Source: Chara braunii
Taxonomy: Eukaryota; Streptophyta; Charophyceae; Charales; Characeae
Direction: 5' to 3'
Assembly: GCA_003427395.1 (NCBI GenBank)
Contig: BFEA01000006.1
Span: 8,095,769 to 8,147,784 of the forward strand
Length of the DNA stretch: 52,016 bases
The notes under the pieces are model-generated. The model had not been told where the DNA came from, did not search any database, and saw only the letters and a program-made list of their open reading frames with translations. Position 1 is the stretch's first letter; each line of letters opens with the position of its first letter. This document shows positions 10,561-21,930 of the stretch, one piece after another. The position numbers and the translations under genes were made by a program.

Positions 10561-13420
10561 GGCGTATTTTCAAGACAACCTTCGTTTGAGCTTCAACCCC
10601 GGGCCCAGGGTATGGCACGTTTTGGCATTGGCAAGAGCAGCCTCCTGGACGGGCCAGCACTATAAAGGACTGGCCTGCCCTGCAGGCTGCAGGCTGCAGG
10701 CTGCAGGTAGTTCCTAGGTACTTCCCAGGCACTTCACGTGCAGTTCAGGAGGCAGGAGGTAGTCTTCAGGATTCGGCAGCAGCACTCTGGAGGAGCGCTG
10801 CAGGAGTAGAAGTAGCAGCGCTAGCAGTAGTCTCCAGTGCTGGGCGCTTTGTAGTGTTAGCAGTAGTCTTCAGCGCTGGGCGCCATAGCTAGAGTAGTAC
10901 CATGGAGAGAGAGAGATTGAGCGGAGGCCAGAGGGACTTACCTGCAGCGCCATCGCTCCAGCTTCGTCTTCAAGGTACCTGCAGCCCAGCGCCACCTTCA
11001 CAGGACCTGGTTAGTACCTGGCATATGAGAGAGAGAGAGAGTTCTTCTTCTTCCTCTTCTCAGTCCACCATCTTCCTCTCACCCTCTCGATATCTGATCT
11101 CACTGCATCAGCAGACTATGAGAGAGAGAGAGAGAGAGCTTGGTAACATTTGGATCCAGACTCGACATTGGACTTCAGACATTTTGACGAGGGATTATTT
11201 GGTACTTGTAACGAGACTTGGTGTTGACGACTTTCCCATCTCTCCCCTCCTCTTCTCCGTCTGATCCTCTGCTCTTCGTCTGTGCATGAAATGGACCTGG
11301 CGCCTCTTCCAGAATCCTGTGTATAGCGCCAGGCTCCCTTCACACCGTGTGGTGAGAATGATGTATGTTTGGTCCGCGTTGTAATATTGATTGGGTTAGT
11401 CAGTAGTATTCTAGTATTCTGCTGCGCTATCTTGTACTACGTGAGAGAGGTCAGTCCCGGTCAGGTCAGGACTTGTATCTAAGTCTTCCACTGCGCTGTA
11501 AAGCACCATTTTGTATGTATCAGAATGTACACTGCTCGTTGAGATTTCACTTGCACTGCATTGTCCATTCAGTCCCTTTCATCACATTACGGATCCCTGG
11601 TTTATATGTGCATCGCCCAACTGGGCATGTAACAGATTGGCACATTGTGACAGCTGTGAGGTTACTGCTGCTACGGCAGCCATAGCCCGGGGTATGAGGT
11701 GGCGAGGAGGAACTTCAAGAAGAAGACTCCTGCATACTTCGTTGAACATTTGTTTTTGGTTGTTCGGGGTTGTTGACAACGCGGTTGTGATTTTCGGAAA
11801 AAGTTCTCCGGATGGATGATTGGAGGAGGACGGGGGATTGCAGAATTGAAATTCGTTTTTCAATTCTCTGTGTATTTTCAACTATTTTGAGCTTCCGCTA
11901 TGCATGTCTTCTCTCCGGGTTTTGTTGTGGATTGAATCTCAATTGGGTACATAACAGTTGGTATTGGAGCTGCGACTGTGTGCCACCGGCAAGGAATTGA
12001 GTGGCAACCTCCTTTCTGACCGGCGGTTGGAGTAGGGACATGTGGTCCGCTCTCTTCAACGACCGTCGTTGGTGAGAGGTGGTGAAAGGTAGTGTGCAAA
12101 GGGAGAATTACCGCAATTAACGAAAAAAGAAAAGAAAAAGAGCTGGGGAGTAGTGGAACGATCCTTTGAAGTTTCAGCATGCGACAGTGGATTTGACTGG
12201 TGTGTCAACCCTACGTGGCACAGTAGACCTGAGTGTCGGGTGACCCTCAAGTCCCAAACCCTGTCCGCAGACGGCAGGGGACAACAATTTGGGCCGCTGC
12301 TGGGGTTACTTTGACAAGCTCTTTGGTTCTAAGACTCAGGGAAGATTCGCTGCAGGTCTGACATTGACGTCAGAGTCGGTCAGACTGCTATACAATAAAC
12401 TTCTGCAGTGGTTTGTCAACTGTTGACCAACCAGATATCTTCAATCAAGGTTTGCTCATGTGAGTTCGTTCCGTGGATTTCCTGGCTCGATGCTAGACCC
12501 TGTCAGTGTTTGTCAGAGTCTGTCAGCATCAGTCTGTGTGCAGTGGAGATCAGATTGGTTAGCAGTCATCCTTGGTTTGGTGTTGATCCCTCTCTGAGTC
12601 CATTCTAATCTGATGATGGCACCCTGACCTGATGTGATCGCCAGTCAGTTCTGCAAGTGCCAACGGTACATGGTGTCTGTCCCAGCCGTCAGTTTCGGTC
12701 TGTCAGTCAGTCCTGACAGTTGGCAATTATTACTATAGGCAGTCAGAAAAGGGTTAGTCCGTCAATGATGACTTCTCTCTGCATCAGATGCCAGGTCGTC
12801 GGTCAAATGGCATATTCCTTTTTTTTTCCTTTTTGCGTACGCGTGCCCCCGCTACCAGAAATACTGCCGTAGTAACACCGCAGTGGGTGTGACTTAGGCC
12901 AGGCGAGACCCAAAGTGCAATGGGAACCCTGCAACCTAGGCCATCCGCCTTGGTGATCACAGATGTGCCCCGGCCATCTTGATTAGAGCACGGATTTTCC
13001 AGACAGCATTTGCGGTAAAAGAGATCTGCTGATTCTGCCCTAGTTTTATTTTTTTCTCTGATTGCGTAAGTAAAGTATATCTGTCCCTTGCTGTGGAATA
13101 ATAATGGTTTTGGGAAGGCTCTGCAGTGAGCCTGATCAAAAACAACTTTGTATTTCCGATTGGGTTCCAAGCTCAGACATAGCCGTTTCGTTGACTGCTT
13201 TGGCTGTTTGCCTCAGTCTGAAACCTCCCAGACTGTTTTCTGACATTTGACACTACCTGTCATGTTAACCAGACCCTTCAGTCTCGTTACGATCTGGGTT
13301 TTTAAGTGTGAACAGTAATCTGAGTTCTTTTACTTTTATCTTATTTGTATCTATCTGACTAATAAAAAGTTAAAGACCAGAATGGCGGAGGTGAAGAAGG
13401 ATTTTGCTCATCTGAGTTGA
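10561..13420. other. No recognisable gene; GA/TC-rich and CTGTCAG-rich stretches
   Basis: 10900-11260 has short (GA)n runs. 12480-12730 is rich in CTGTCAG words. Open frames are short and carry no domain. Spliced exons of an unrecognised gene cannot be excluded. Confidence 0.4.
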
Positions 13421-13422
13421 CT

Positions 13423-13490
13423 GGGATTCGAACTGCGGTCTGTATTTCAATTTTGAAGAGTTCATGGCCGTGCCAACCAAGCCAGGGCTG
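13423..13490 (-). repeat. tRNA-derived SINE head (degenerate)
   Basis: On the minus strand, an A-box-like TGGCTTGGTTGG (13484-13473) is followed about 40 bp later by a B box with GTTCGAATCCC (13433-13423). The internal phrase GTCTGTATTTCA (reverse-complemented here) is shared with the SINE head at 19719-19773. The cloverleaf is too degenerate for a functional tRNA. Confidence 0.6.
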
Positions 13491-13559
13491 TAGAAAGCTT
13501 AGTACATTCTATTCAAGCGGGAGAAAGGGGGGGGGGAGAGGAGGAAGGAAAGGGCCCAA

Positions 13560-13890
13560 ACTGCTGAGTGGAACAAATTTGGTGACCTGAGTTCGCTTTG
13601 CATCCCAAACTCAGGCCCGTACAATTTTGTTGACTGCAAGTTCTTTTCCCCACTCCAAACTGATTTGGGGACTGAAACAGCATGGCCCCAAATTGTTTCA
13701 TTTTAACAATGTACAAAAGAAAGAGAAAAAAAACAGAGAAAAAAGAAAAGAGAAGAGAAGTACGAGGCATCTCTGTTTCCTTTTTACCATCCCCTGTGAA
13801 TGGTTGCTGAGCACTCACAGTTTTTGTCCTGAAACAGCATGGCCCCAAATTGGGGACTGAAGCAGCATGGCCCCAAATTGTTTCAGTGAC
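13560..13890. repeat. Three copies of a CAGCATGGCCCCAAATTG unit
   Basis: The unit (CTGAAACAGCATGGCCCC and following bases) occurs near 13673, 13830 and 13857. The last two are almost head to tail. Confidence 0.75.
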
Positions 13891-14099
13891 AAAAACTGTT
13901 ACAGAACCAGGTTGCTGAGCAGCTGAGGTCATCAGCCTTCTTTTTTACTTCTTTTTATCTTTCTTTTTTCACTGAGTGGGGTTTTAGTACTTTTTCCCTT
14001 TCGTTCTTTTTCGAGTAACCGCATGCATTGGACACATGTTCAGATGATCTGGCCCGCCATACCCTGCACAGCACCGCTTCACTCAAGCTTCGTAACTGG

Positions 14100-14854
14100 A
14101 CTGAATTTGAGGAATAATTGATATTAATTTAGAGAAATTGGATGATGTACATGAGTTAGTGAGGAGACAGTCTGAGAGGAATATTTTAGCAGTTGGTATT
14201 AGATATATGCCTAGACATGGTCAGTTGTGTCAAACTGTTCATCCTCAACATCAGACAGACAGTGCTGTATGTAAGAAGCCGCCTCAGAGTCTAAGATTCG
14301 TTTATTTTGACTTAATATTTGTCTCTTTCGCTGCAACCCCCACTCCTCTCTATAAATGCTCTGACGTTCACCCGGTTCGATAAATGCAGGCAACTGGTGG
14401 TGAAGGAAGGACGAGAAGTTTTCAAAAAAGGAGGACTTGACTTGTGAATGGAGTCTCAGACCGAATATGGAGCAAAAGACTGCAAGAGCCTGCACCGGGC
14501 ATGACTTATGCTAAGCTTGCTTCAGATACTAGACGGGTATGATCGTGGTTTAAGAGATCAAGACAAGCCTTAGAGTGGAAACAATCGGTTCTCTCCGCGC
14601 TGTGGTAAGTGCCAAACAGTTCTTTTTTGCAACAGCTGTGAAGTTGTGTGAAATTGTGTGAAGTTGTGTGAAGTTGTGTGAACTGATTTGTAGCTGAACT
14701 TATATTTGGCAAGTCGTACCAAACGAAACATGCTGGGAAATGGGCCCAGTGCATTTCAAGTAAATTAAATGTGGTGGTTATCCATGTTCCCAGAAATGTG
14801 AAGCGCTCCATGTCTCCAGAAAATTAAATTAAATGTGAACCGCCCCCTTAGTTC
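14100..14854. other. Upstream flank of the WD40-pseudokinase gene
   Basis: It contains an unrecognised 81-codon plus-strand frame (14138-14383) that could be an upstream exon or chance, and a 10-bp tandem repeat (TGTGAAGTTG, about five copies) at 14637-14681. A pyrimidine-AG acceptor-like sequence ends at 14850 or 14860. No clear TATA box. Confidence 0.35.
14637..14681. repeat. 10-bp minisatellite (TGTGAAGTTG)n
   Basis: About five head-to-tail copies with one variant unit, some 270 bp upstream of the WD40-kinase ATG. Confidence 0.8.
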
Positions 14855-14947
14855 GTGCAGTGGCTGATCGCGGGCAAGGGAAATCGGGCAGTTCAGTACC
14901 TCGAGCCCCTTGCGAGGGAAAATAGGAAGTGGAAGACGGGCATAATC

Positions 14948-17293
14948 ATGGGGGACAGTAATTCAGAAGCTGAGCTTCAACTGGTGCCGAAATATGGGAA
15001 GATGGGCTGGGACATTATGCCCGGTGGTTGTACCGCTGATCTAATCATCCGCCTGCATCCTGTTAAGCCATGGATGATATTCACACCTGACTGCAAGTCC
15101 CTTCATGTGTGGAACCACGAGACCGGGACAAGGGTCGCCTCCTGGGTAATCCCGGATGTTGACGATGCCCTGGTCGCCGACTTCATCGCACACGACGCAC
15201 AGAAAGACTGGATTGTGGTGACGCGACACATGAGCTTTGCTGTGTACGAAAGGCACGGCTCAGACTTGCGGTGTATCAAGGTGCTAACGACTGAAACCGG
15301 AGACAAGCGTGCGTACACGTTGGCCACACATCGCACCTTACCTTGCTTATTGGCTGGTTTTTGCCAGCAGAACTTTTTCATGTGGCATTGGGAGCACGGA
15401 TGGGAGAAGGTAGTACTCAAAGGCCATTTTAATTGGGTATTTCGGCTGGCGTTTCATCCAATGGAGCCACAGATCTTTGCAAGCGCGGGCGGCGATGACA
15501 CGATCAAGGTCTGGAACTTAGGCAAAAGATCGGTTATTCAAAGCTTGAAGGATACCGGCAAGGGTTATATAAATCAAATTGGATTTTACAATGGGCTTGA
15601 GAAATCACTGCTCATATCATCTCACTCAGAAAAAGGAAGCGTCAAGGTATGGGACTATAAGAAGGGGGTGTGCTTGGCAAAATGGGAGGCTTGCAAGCAG
15701 GCCATCAAATCAGTGCTTTTTCATCCGCGATTACCGTACATCTTCACAGCAGCAAAGGATGGAGAGATACGAGTTTGGAACGATTCAAACTATCAGGAAG
15801 TGGCGTCCTATTTCCGTGCCTGGGATGGCGACTTCAACGGGATGGGAGCATGTAAAACATCTGACATGCTCATTCTGGCAGGTAACGCAGAGTTCCGCGT
15901 AGTGCAGGTAGTGAAAAAAAGAGAAGAAAAAGTCTTAGAACAGAAAGAAAAAGAAGTTCAACCGAACCACCGGCAGTCTCTCACAAAAGACCGAGAGAAT
16001 CCAGTACTAGCCACTCCGTCGTTAGAGTCTGACTACAGGATCAGGCAAGAGGGGCCAAGGGTTGAGCCGGGCTGCAAGAAAGTCGTGGACGAAATGAGTG
16101 CAGATCATCGAGCAGTGGAGAGAATGCTTACCCAAAAGATTGAGAAGATGGAGGTGGACATGCAAGCAGCAGTAGTAAGGCTTGAGACAAAATTGGCAGA
16201 AGCGATGTCAATGCACAAAAGCCTCGAAGGGTGTAAGAGTAGGATCTCTCAGCTGGAGTCCGAGAGGGACAAACTGACAGAGAGAGTTAATGAACTGGAA
16301 CATAAATTCAAAAAAGAGATCACTACTAAACGCGAGAGGACTGCTTTGCTCCGAGAGTTTTCGGGAAAGGAACTCCTGGATGCAACAAATAATTTTGAAG
16401 TGAACCTCAGGAGTCGAGACGGTAATTGGCATGAACATGTATACTCGGGGAAACTACGTGATGGCACTCTTATCGCAGTAAAGAGGATGAGGGATCATGC
16501 TAGTGCACAGATCATTCATGATCGCAACGAGATGAAGACAGAGGTAGTCGATCGGTTGAGATTGCTCCAGCATCCCCATCTTCTAACGCTGCTAGGAGTC
16601 TGCTATGAAGAGAGCTGTCTGGTTTATGAGCACATGGAACGTGGAAGTTTGAAGAATTGGATCGTGCAAGGCGAAAACCACACCGGAGGGTCTCTTCCAT
16701 GGTATGCTCGCTTTCGGGTAATGGCGGAGGTTGCCAGAGGCCTGGACTTTCTCCACTCTGATCTATCCGCTTCTCGTGGTGGTCCCGTCATCCATTGTGC
16801 CATTAAGCCAACAAACATCCTGTTGGACCAGAATTTTGTGGCCAAGATAGGAGGTGTTGATCAGGCATTGCTTGTCCCAACGACTCCAGACGCTGAAGGG
16901 AAAACCTCAGTGGCACCAGAGTTTGCGGCACACAACTCTCAGTACATTGCCCCCGAGTATTGGCAGTCCAGAGTTTTTGATGAGAAGACAGATGTCTATG
17001 CATTTGGAATCACTCTTTTGGAAATGTTGACCGGATATTTCTCAAACGCATTCAAAGTCATCGAAGACTCTATAGAGGATCTGCCGGCTTTCGAGAGAGC
17101 TCTGGACGCCAATGCAGGCATTTGGGATGTTGATCTGGCTCGTAAAGTAGCAAACTTGGGGTTGCGCTGCGCCAGCCCGAATGCTCGTGAACGGCCTGGC
17201 ATGACGACACCTGGTGTAGGCATCCTACCCGTATTGGAGGGAGTTGCAAGGAAGGTGGATCTTGCGCAGTCAATTAGCGATCATCAGAGATAA
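14948..17293 (+). CDS. beta'-COP-like WD40 / coiled-coil / RLK-type pseudokinase fusion protein
   Basis: The start is the ATG at 14948 (A at -3, G at +4). The open frame reaches 14855 but has no earlier ATG. The product is 781 residues with no intron. Residues about 30-325 form a WD40 array resembling coatomer subunit beta' (LHPVKPWM...VWNHETGTRV, FASAGGDDTIKVWNLG, KGSVKVWDYKKGVC, DGEIRVWN). Residues about 383-465 are a heptad-rich coiled coil. Residues about 471-755 form a plant RLK/Pelle-like kinase fold beginning FSGKELLDATNNFE. The beta-3 lysine (AVKRM, K512) and the APE motif (YIAPEYW) remain. The glycine loop is degenerate, HRD reads HCA (H616, so the catalytic Asp is Ala) and DFG reads GVD. 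It should therefore be catalytically dead and act, if expressed, as a scaffold. A COPI or vesicle link is only suggested by homology. An upstream exon is possible. Confidence 0.85.
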   Translation: MGDSNSEAELQLVPKYGKMGWDIMPGGCTADLIIRLHPVKPWMIFTPDCKSLHVWNHETGTRVASWVIPDVDDALVADFIAHDAQKDWIVVTRHMSFAVYERHGSDLRCIKVLTTETGDKRAYTLATHRTLPCLLAGFCQQNFFMWHWEHGWEKVVLKGHFNWVFRLAFHPMEPQIFASAGGDDTIKVWNLGKRSVIQSLKDTGKGYINQIGFYNGLEKSLLISSHSEKGSVKVWDYKKGVCLAKWEACKQAIKSVLFHPRLPYIFTAAKDGEIRVWNDSNYQEVASYFRAWDGDFNGMGACKTSDMLILAGNAEFRVVQVVKKREEKVLEQKEKEVQPNHRQSLTKDRENPVLATPSLESDYRIRQEGPRVEPGCKKVVDEMSADHRAVERMLTQKIEKMEVDMQAAVVRLETKLAEAMSMHKSLEGCKSRISQLESERDKLTERVNELEHKFKKEITTKRERTALLREFSGKELLDATNNFEVNLRSRDGNWHEHVYSGKLRDGTLIAVKRMRDHASAQIIHDRNEMKTEVVDRLRLLQHPHLLTLLGVCYEESCLVYEHMERGSLKNWIVQGENHTGGSLPWYARFRVMAEVARGLDFLHSDLSASRGGPVIHCAIKPTNILLDQNFVAKIGGVDQALLVPTTPDAEGKTSVAPEFAAHNSQYIAPEYWQSRVFDEKTDVYAFGITLLEMLTGYFSNAFKVIEDSIEDLPAFERALDANAGIWDVDLARKVANLGLRCASPNARERPGMTTPGVGILPVLEGVARKVDLAQSISDHQR

Positions 17294-17975
17294 GGAAGTG
17301 GGACAACTGCATCCTATGAGGGCCACAAGATCAAGCGTCGAGCTTACCCATGTTGAGGACCTGGTGGTCACATGACTTGGTGCGACCGATCTTAAAAAAT
17401 GTTCAAGAACCTCAAGGGTGTTAAGTCGGCATTACATGACATGTGGAAAGTAGAGAATTAGGATATGCTGTGTTTTTTCATGCTGCTGAAGAGGACTGCT
17501 GATGGGATGGAGAAGAGGCATGAGATAGGTGGCAGGCCTGATAGAAGTACAGGTCTGGTATGGCTTGTGGGTCCTCGATGCTTTTCCGGATTCTTATATT
17601 TGTTCGTATAATTCGGTCATCGATAATGGTCTCAAACTAGGTCTGGTCCGATGCATATTAGGCAATGTAAATTTCATTTCTCTTGAACCGCCAGGTCACC
17701 CAAAGCGGCCAAAGCGAAGCACTGCTCTTACCGGTATGCGCCGGAAGCTTAAGAGGACTTTCATTAGGGCGTGGGTCAGTAGTGAAAGTGGCTTTATGTA
17801 AAGGTTTGATTGCAGGCTCGCGAGGATTGACTGGACTAGGTGGCTTAAGCTTTAAACAGGATCTCTTTGGAATTACCAATGAAAACCACCAGAAACTCAC
17901 CTTTTCCTCAACGAGCTGCTGTTGCAAGTTGTTATGAGGAGCTGAGACTGAGCAAAATGTGGCAAGTAAGATCGA
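17294..17975. other. 3' flank of the WD40-pseudokinase gene
   Basis: Probable 3' UTR and intergenic DNA. No domain-bearing frame and no obvious repeat apart from the T tract that follows. Confidence 0.4.
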
Positions 17976-17980
<5 letters not shown>

Positions 17981-18018
<38 letters not shown>

Positions 18019-18048
18019 NGAGAGAGAGAGAGAGAGAGAGAGAGAGAG
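17981..18048. repeat. Poly-T tract with adjoining (GA)n
   Basis: About 38 T (one N at 18019) followed by (GA)n. It probably marks another minus-strand A-tail, though no body module was recognised. Confidence 0.8.
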
Positions 18049-18237
18049 CAAAGAACATTCAGAGGACAATGTGTTTGAGGCCTCGTGAAAATGAACTTAG
18101 AAAATGAATTTCAATGTCGTGCAATTAAACGGATATCTCGATTTTAACGAAATTGCTGTTGAAGTTTACTGCCCTCGCCATAAAAAGAAAAAGGTTTCCT
18201 GTCCTCCCCATGTTCCTTTTTTTTTTTTTTTTTTTTC

Positions 18238-18339
18238 AATTTGGACCGTTTTTCGATTTATGCGTGGCATCCTTGCGCAGGGGGCATGCTAATCTTCCTT
18301 CTCTGTATCGTTCCAATTTTAACGGATGTCCCGAAGGAC
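18238..18339 (-). pseudogene. U6 spliceosomal snRNA retropseudogene
   Basis: The minus strand reads as U6 snRNA from GTCCTTCGGGACATCC through AATTGGAACGATACAGAGA, TTAGCATG, CCTGCGCAAGGATG and CACGC to GGTCCAAATT. Three features mark a retropseudogene. A 4-nt insertion lies between the ACAGAGA box and the AGC triad (AGAGAAGGAAGATTAGC rather than AGAGAAGATTAGC). The 3' end runs into about 20 A instead of a pol III T terminator. No TATA or plant USE element precedes the 5' end, only A-rich DNA. U6 forms the catalytic centre of the spliceosome; this copy should be non-functional and was probably moved by a LINE-type reverse transcriptase. Confidence 0.85.
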
Positions 18340-18359
18340 AGATTCCATTTTTTTTCCCC

Positions 18360-18437
18360 TTTTTTTTTCTTTTTTTTTTTATAGAAAAAAGATCAATCTT
18401 TATTGATATGAAAGCTGGGAACCGGGCCCAGCGTCCC
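18360..18437 (-). repeat. A-tailed retroposon end with AATAAA and hairpin module, copy 2
   Basis: On the minus strand the hairpin module (18437-18414) is followed by TTTCATATCAATAAAGATTG and then an A-rich tail (18380-18360). An AATAAA signal just before the tail supports a polyadenylated transcript as source. It sits directly upstream of the U6 pseudogene. Confidence 0.7.
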
Positions 18438-18689
18438 TTATAAGAGTCGCCGCAGATTTTGTTTTTCCCTTTTGCATCTCCCTTGTTCTGTTTTGTTTTT
18501 CCTTTTCTGATATCTCCGTCGGAGTCCGTCCCCTTATTTTTCCTCTCTCTTTTTTGTTTTCGGGGTTGAACTTTCCTCTCTTCTCGGTGCATAAAGACCA
18601 TAATCCGGTCTGAGTGCATTCAGTTCTCTAGCTTTGTCAGTCCAAATTCTGAAAATTTCAAGATGTCAAATTTTTACTTTCGGTCTTAA

Positions 18690-18850
18690 ACCGCCAGTAC
18701 ACAGCCCCAGCCTTGCTGAAAAGAAAACTCGTCGCCTACGGAAATTTTGGACGCCCGGCGCCGTAGATAAATTGAATCGGCGGCGGGCGGCCTCCGAAAA
18801 GGTCCCACGGGGCCGATAGCTGGATGTACTGGTGGTTTAAGCTGTCAAAT
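18690..18850. repeat. Dispersed repeat family R1, copy a
   Basis: It contains CCAGTACACAGCCCCAGCC (also at 26578-26596), a GAATCGGCGGC...GGCCTCCGAAAAGGTC segment (similar to 25998-26055) and GTACTGGTGGTTTAAG. Related pieces lie at 25930-26115, 26480-26606 and 42965-43115. Confidence 0.65.
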
Positions 18851-19000
18851 GACAGCTTCTCTCACTATGATCATAATCCGGTCTATTTCTGCATTCACTG
18901 AGGGCGTACTTACACTAGCACTTTCCTTAATGTATCTGACCCCAATTACAGTAGTATGGATTCCGTACGTCTGGGCCTAAGTCCTCCTCCGTGCAAGCAC

Positions 19001-19240
19001 AGATTCGGACTGGCGACTTCGGCCTCAAGAGCCAAGTCTCTTAACCACTACAGCCAGGACACGGTGTTCAAAAGTGGAATCGTACCGGTCGTGATATCCA
19101 CCCCACACCTGCAAGGCTGTAGTGTCCAACTCAACACACACCACACACAACACCCATGGACACGACAATTCTCGTACACTTTGCTCTGTAGTCAGCACGT
19201 AACCCCCGCTGGTACTCTTACCCACTCAGCCACACCTGGA
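19001..19240 (-). repeat. Two tRNA-like (Ser/Leu-type) segments
   Basis: The minus strand 19062-19001 reads CCTGGCTGTAGTGGTTAAG ... CAGTCCGAATC, resembling A and B boxes of class II tRNAs. A second A-box-like segment, GTGGCTGAGTGGGTAAGAG, is at 19240-19210. Stems are imperfect, so SINE-derived sequence is more likely than working tRNAs. Confidence 0.45.
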
Positions 19241-19348
19241 TGCATCTGGCCACAAGCAAGTCTAGAGGTCAGTCCTTACTGGCAGATTGACAGATCGAGA
19301 GCTCTTTCTCGATGCTATGGGTGGTGATCCATGGCAGCTCTTTAAGAG

Positions 19349-19413
19349 GGGGAGGGGGGGGGGGGGGGGGGGGGGGAAAAAAAAAAAAAAAAGAGTATAC
19401 TCGTTCAACTTCT

Positions 19414-19442
<29 letters not shown>
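19349..19442. repeat. G-, A- and T-homopolymer tracts
   Basis: About 30 G-rich bases, then an A run, a short unique stretch and a run of about 26 T. Low complexity; possible assembly uncertainty. Confidence 0.9.
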
Positions 19443-19447
<5 letters not shown>

Positions 19448-19718
19448 TAGAGCTCGTGTTACAATTATGACTTATTGCAGAGGAAATTTTCGGCTGGGTT
19501 TATTATTAGCTCACGGAATTCCTTGAATCTTCGGCAGGTGTTTTTGTTTTGTTTTGTTTGGTTTTGTTGGGTAACTTGGGTTGTTTGGTTGTTTTTTTTC
19601 TTTAAGATTATTATTATTTTCTTAACGGGTGACGGCCTTGATATACCATTATTGAGCTGACTGGCCCTGGCCCCTAGGTAATTCAGAATTATTTTATTCT
19701 GTGCATCTGATTGCAGCT

Positions 19719-19773
19719 GGATATGAACTTGGGTCTGTATTTCAGCAGTGCATTCGGTGTACCAACTGAGCTA
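19719..19773 (-). repeat. tRNA-derived SINE head
   Basis: On the minus strand, an exact A-box match TAGCTCAGTTGG (19773-19762) is followed by a B-box-like AAGTTCATATCC (19730-19719). The A box and the GGCC before it are identical to the head at 44188-44232. The phrase GTCTGTATTTCA links it to the head at 13423-13490. Confidence 0.7.
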
Positions 19774-20003
19774 GGCCCATTGGTTGGGCAGATGTTTTCA
19801 GATGGGCGCAACAAGTAATGCACTCTTCTGCAAGGAGCGTCAGACAAAACCTGCAACTGACCTCATCTCCTACAGTTTTTTTTTTTAAACAACAAGGCAC
19901 CTCATCTCCTACAGAACCACACACAGTGGGTCGGTTTCGGGTTTGCAATTGGATTGCTGAATGTTCACAATGCGAGTGGGATGCTCTCTATTCTACTATC
20001 ATA

Positions 20004-20007
<4 letters not shown>

Positions 20008-20044
<37 letters not shown>

Positions 20045-20165
20045 NNNNNNNNNNNNNNNNNNNNNNNNNNNNNNNNNNNNNNNNNNNNNNNNNNNNNNNN
20101 NNNNNNNNNNNNNNNNNNNNNNNNNNNNNNNNNNNNNNNNNNNNNNNNNNNNNNNNNNNNNNNNN

Positions 20166-20240
<75 letters not shown>
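20008..20240. repeat. (CT)n - assembly gap - (GT)n
   Basis: CT repeat at 20008-20044, 121 N at 20045-20165, GT repeat at 20166-20239. The true length is unknown. Confidence 0.97.
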
Positions 20241-20241
<1 letters not shown>

Positions 20242-20975
20242 CGTGCGCACATGATTCCAATTGGATTTTGCCTGTGTTAGCGACAGCAAGGTATTGGACG
20301 AGAAAATGACTTGCCTACCCTTGTTATGCGTTTCCAGTCCTTCTGCCCTTTTGTCATTCCATTGTGATAGAATATCAGGACCTAATCATCGTTCTGTAAA
20401 TAGGGAGTTGTCACCGTGGCCTACATTCTGCAGTGCAAAATAGTGCCTGCCAGCGACCTGTACTCTTACCATCCAGAATTGCCCTCACAGTGACACTGGC
20501 CTATGCACACAGCTTGACTATTGTTTGGGCAAGTGGACTTCAACCTTTTTCTCAGGTACAATTTCAATGTGCGTTTATGCCATTTCCTGGTTCACATATT
20601 ATTGTTTTCTCCCTTTCGAATGGGGAAGTCCCTCACATGATTGCAATCATTACATCTCCGTCCATTACGATTCAAATCTGTGATCTATGTGTTAAAAGTC
20701 ACAGTCTATGCAACCTTTTCAGCGCGCTTAAGCGCAGAGTGTCTGGGCAGCGGTAGAACGGGGGGTCCTCGCTCTAAACTTAGAGCGGCGTCCTAACACC
20801 GCCCTACCCCCGTCCAATCCCCATTGTCCCCCAGTTCAACGGGGTAGACCCCCCCCCGCCAAAGAGCGCCGCGGCCAGCGGGGAGGGGGCAACCTCATTT
20901 CGGTGGCATGGGGGCCTGGCCCCGGCAGTCACGGACCTGCCCGCGCTGCCATTTCTTTTTTGAATTTAAAAACAT
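20241..20975. other. No recognisable gene
   Basis: Short frames only. 20760-20940 is GC-rich with C and G runs. Confidence 0.4.
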
Positions 20976-21892
20976 AATTGAAAAAAAAGGAAAAACCCCG
21001 GGGGTACGAACTGGCAGGCCAGCCGTCAGACCCTTGCAGGGGACCAATGGCTAGAGAGAACCGCCCGGACGCCGCAGCCTGCACAATAAGTTGGGCACTC
21101 CCAACGGGAGCACTTCCTCACTGCTGGAGGGCAGGCAATCTGTGTGTGTGCGCGTGTGTGTGCGTGTGTGTGTGTGTGAGAGAGAGAGAGAGGGAGAGAG
21201 AGAGACAGTGGGGCGTTGAGGAGTGTTGGGGGGTGTAGGGAGGGGCTACGTGGCACCCTCAGTCTCAGATCCCACGGCCTAGGAGAAGGCCAAGGAGGCT
21301 GCGGCCTAGGCCACTTGGCCGTGCACCTGAGGTCAGGGCGCACGTGCCGCCTGCGCAGGTCGGCCCCCAGCTCCCCCGCCAAAAAGAAAAAAAAGAAAAC
21401 TGCAATAAGGTGGGGGGAGGGGGGGTTGATATTCAATTTTTAGAGGGGTGGTAGAAAAATTATGAACCCCCTCAAATCGCAAATTTGAAGTTGTGGGGGG
21501 GTGGTACGTGTTGCAGACCCCCAATTTGGCAAAAAAATAAAATAAAATTGGCGAGGCAGGTCGGCCATAGGGGGCGGGTGTGGTTGGGGGGGGGGGGGGG
21601 GGGGGTCGCGGGTGGAAGGGTGGGAGGATTTTTCAGGGCCGTGGTGCCTGGTAAGGGTACTAAGGAGAAAGGCAGCGGGGTGGGGTGGGGGTGGATGGTG
21701 CAACTTTGAAGGGCACGGGGTGTTAATGGGGATGTGTAGAGGTGGGGGGGGTGCGGAAATGTAAGATAAAGAAAAGAAAAAAAGGGCGGCAACGAAGAAG
21801 AACAACAAGATGAAAAAAAAAAAAACAGCAAAGAAGAAGAACAACAAGAAGAAGAACAAGAAAAGAAGAAGAAGAAGAAGAAGACGAAGAAG

Positions 21893-21930
<38 letters not shown>

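Noticed and set aside
13423-13490. Functional tRNA gene
   Set aside because: A and B boxes are present but acceptor, D and anticodon arms do not pair. The same holds for the other tRNA-like heads.
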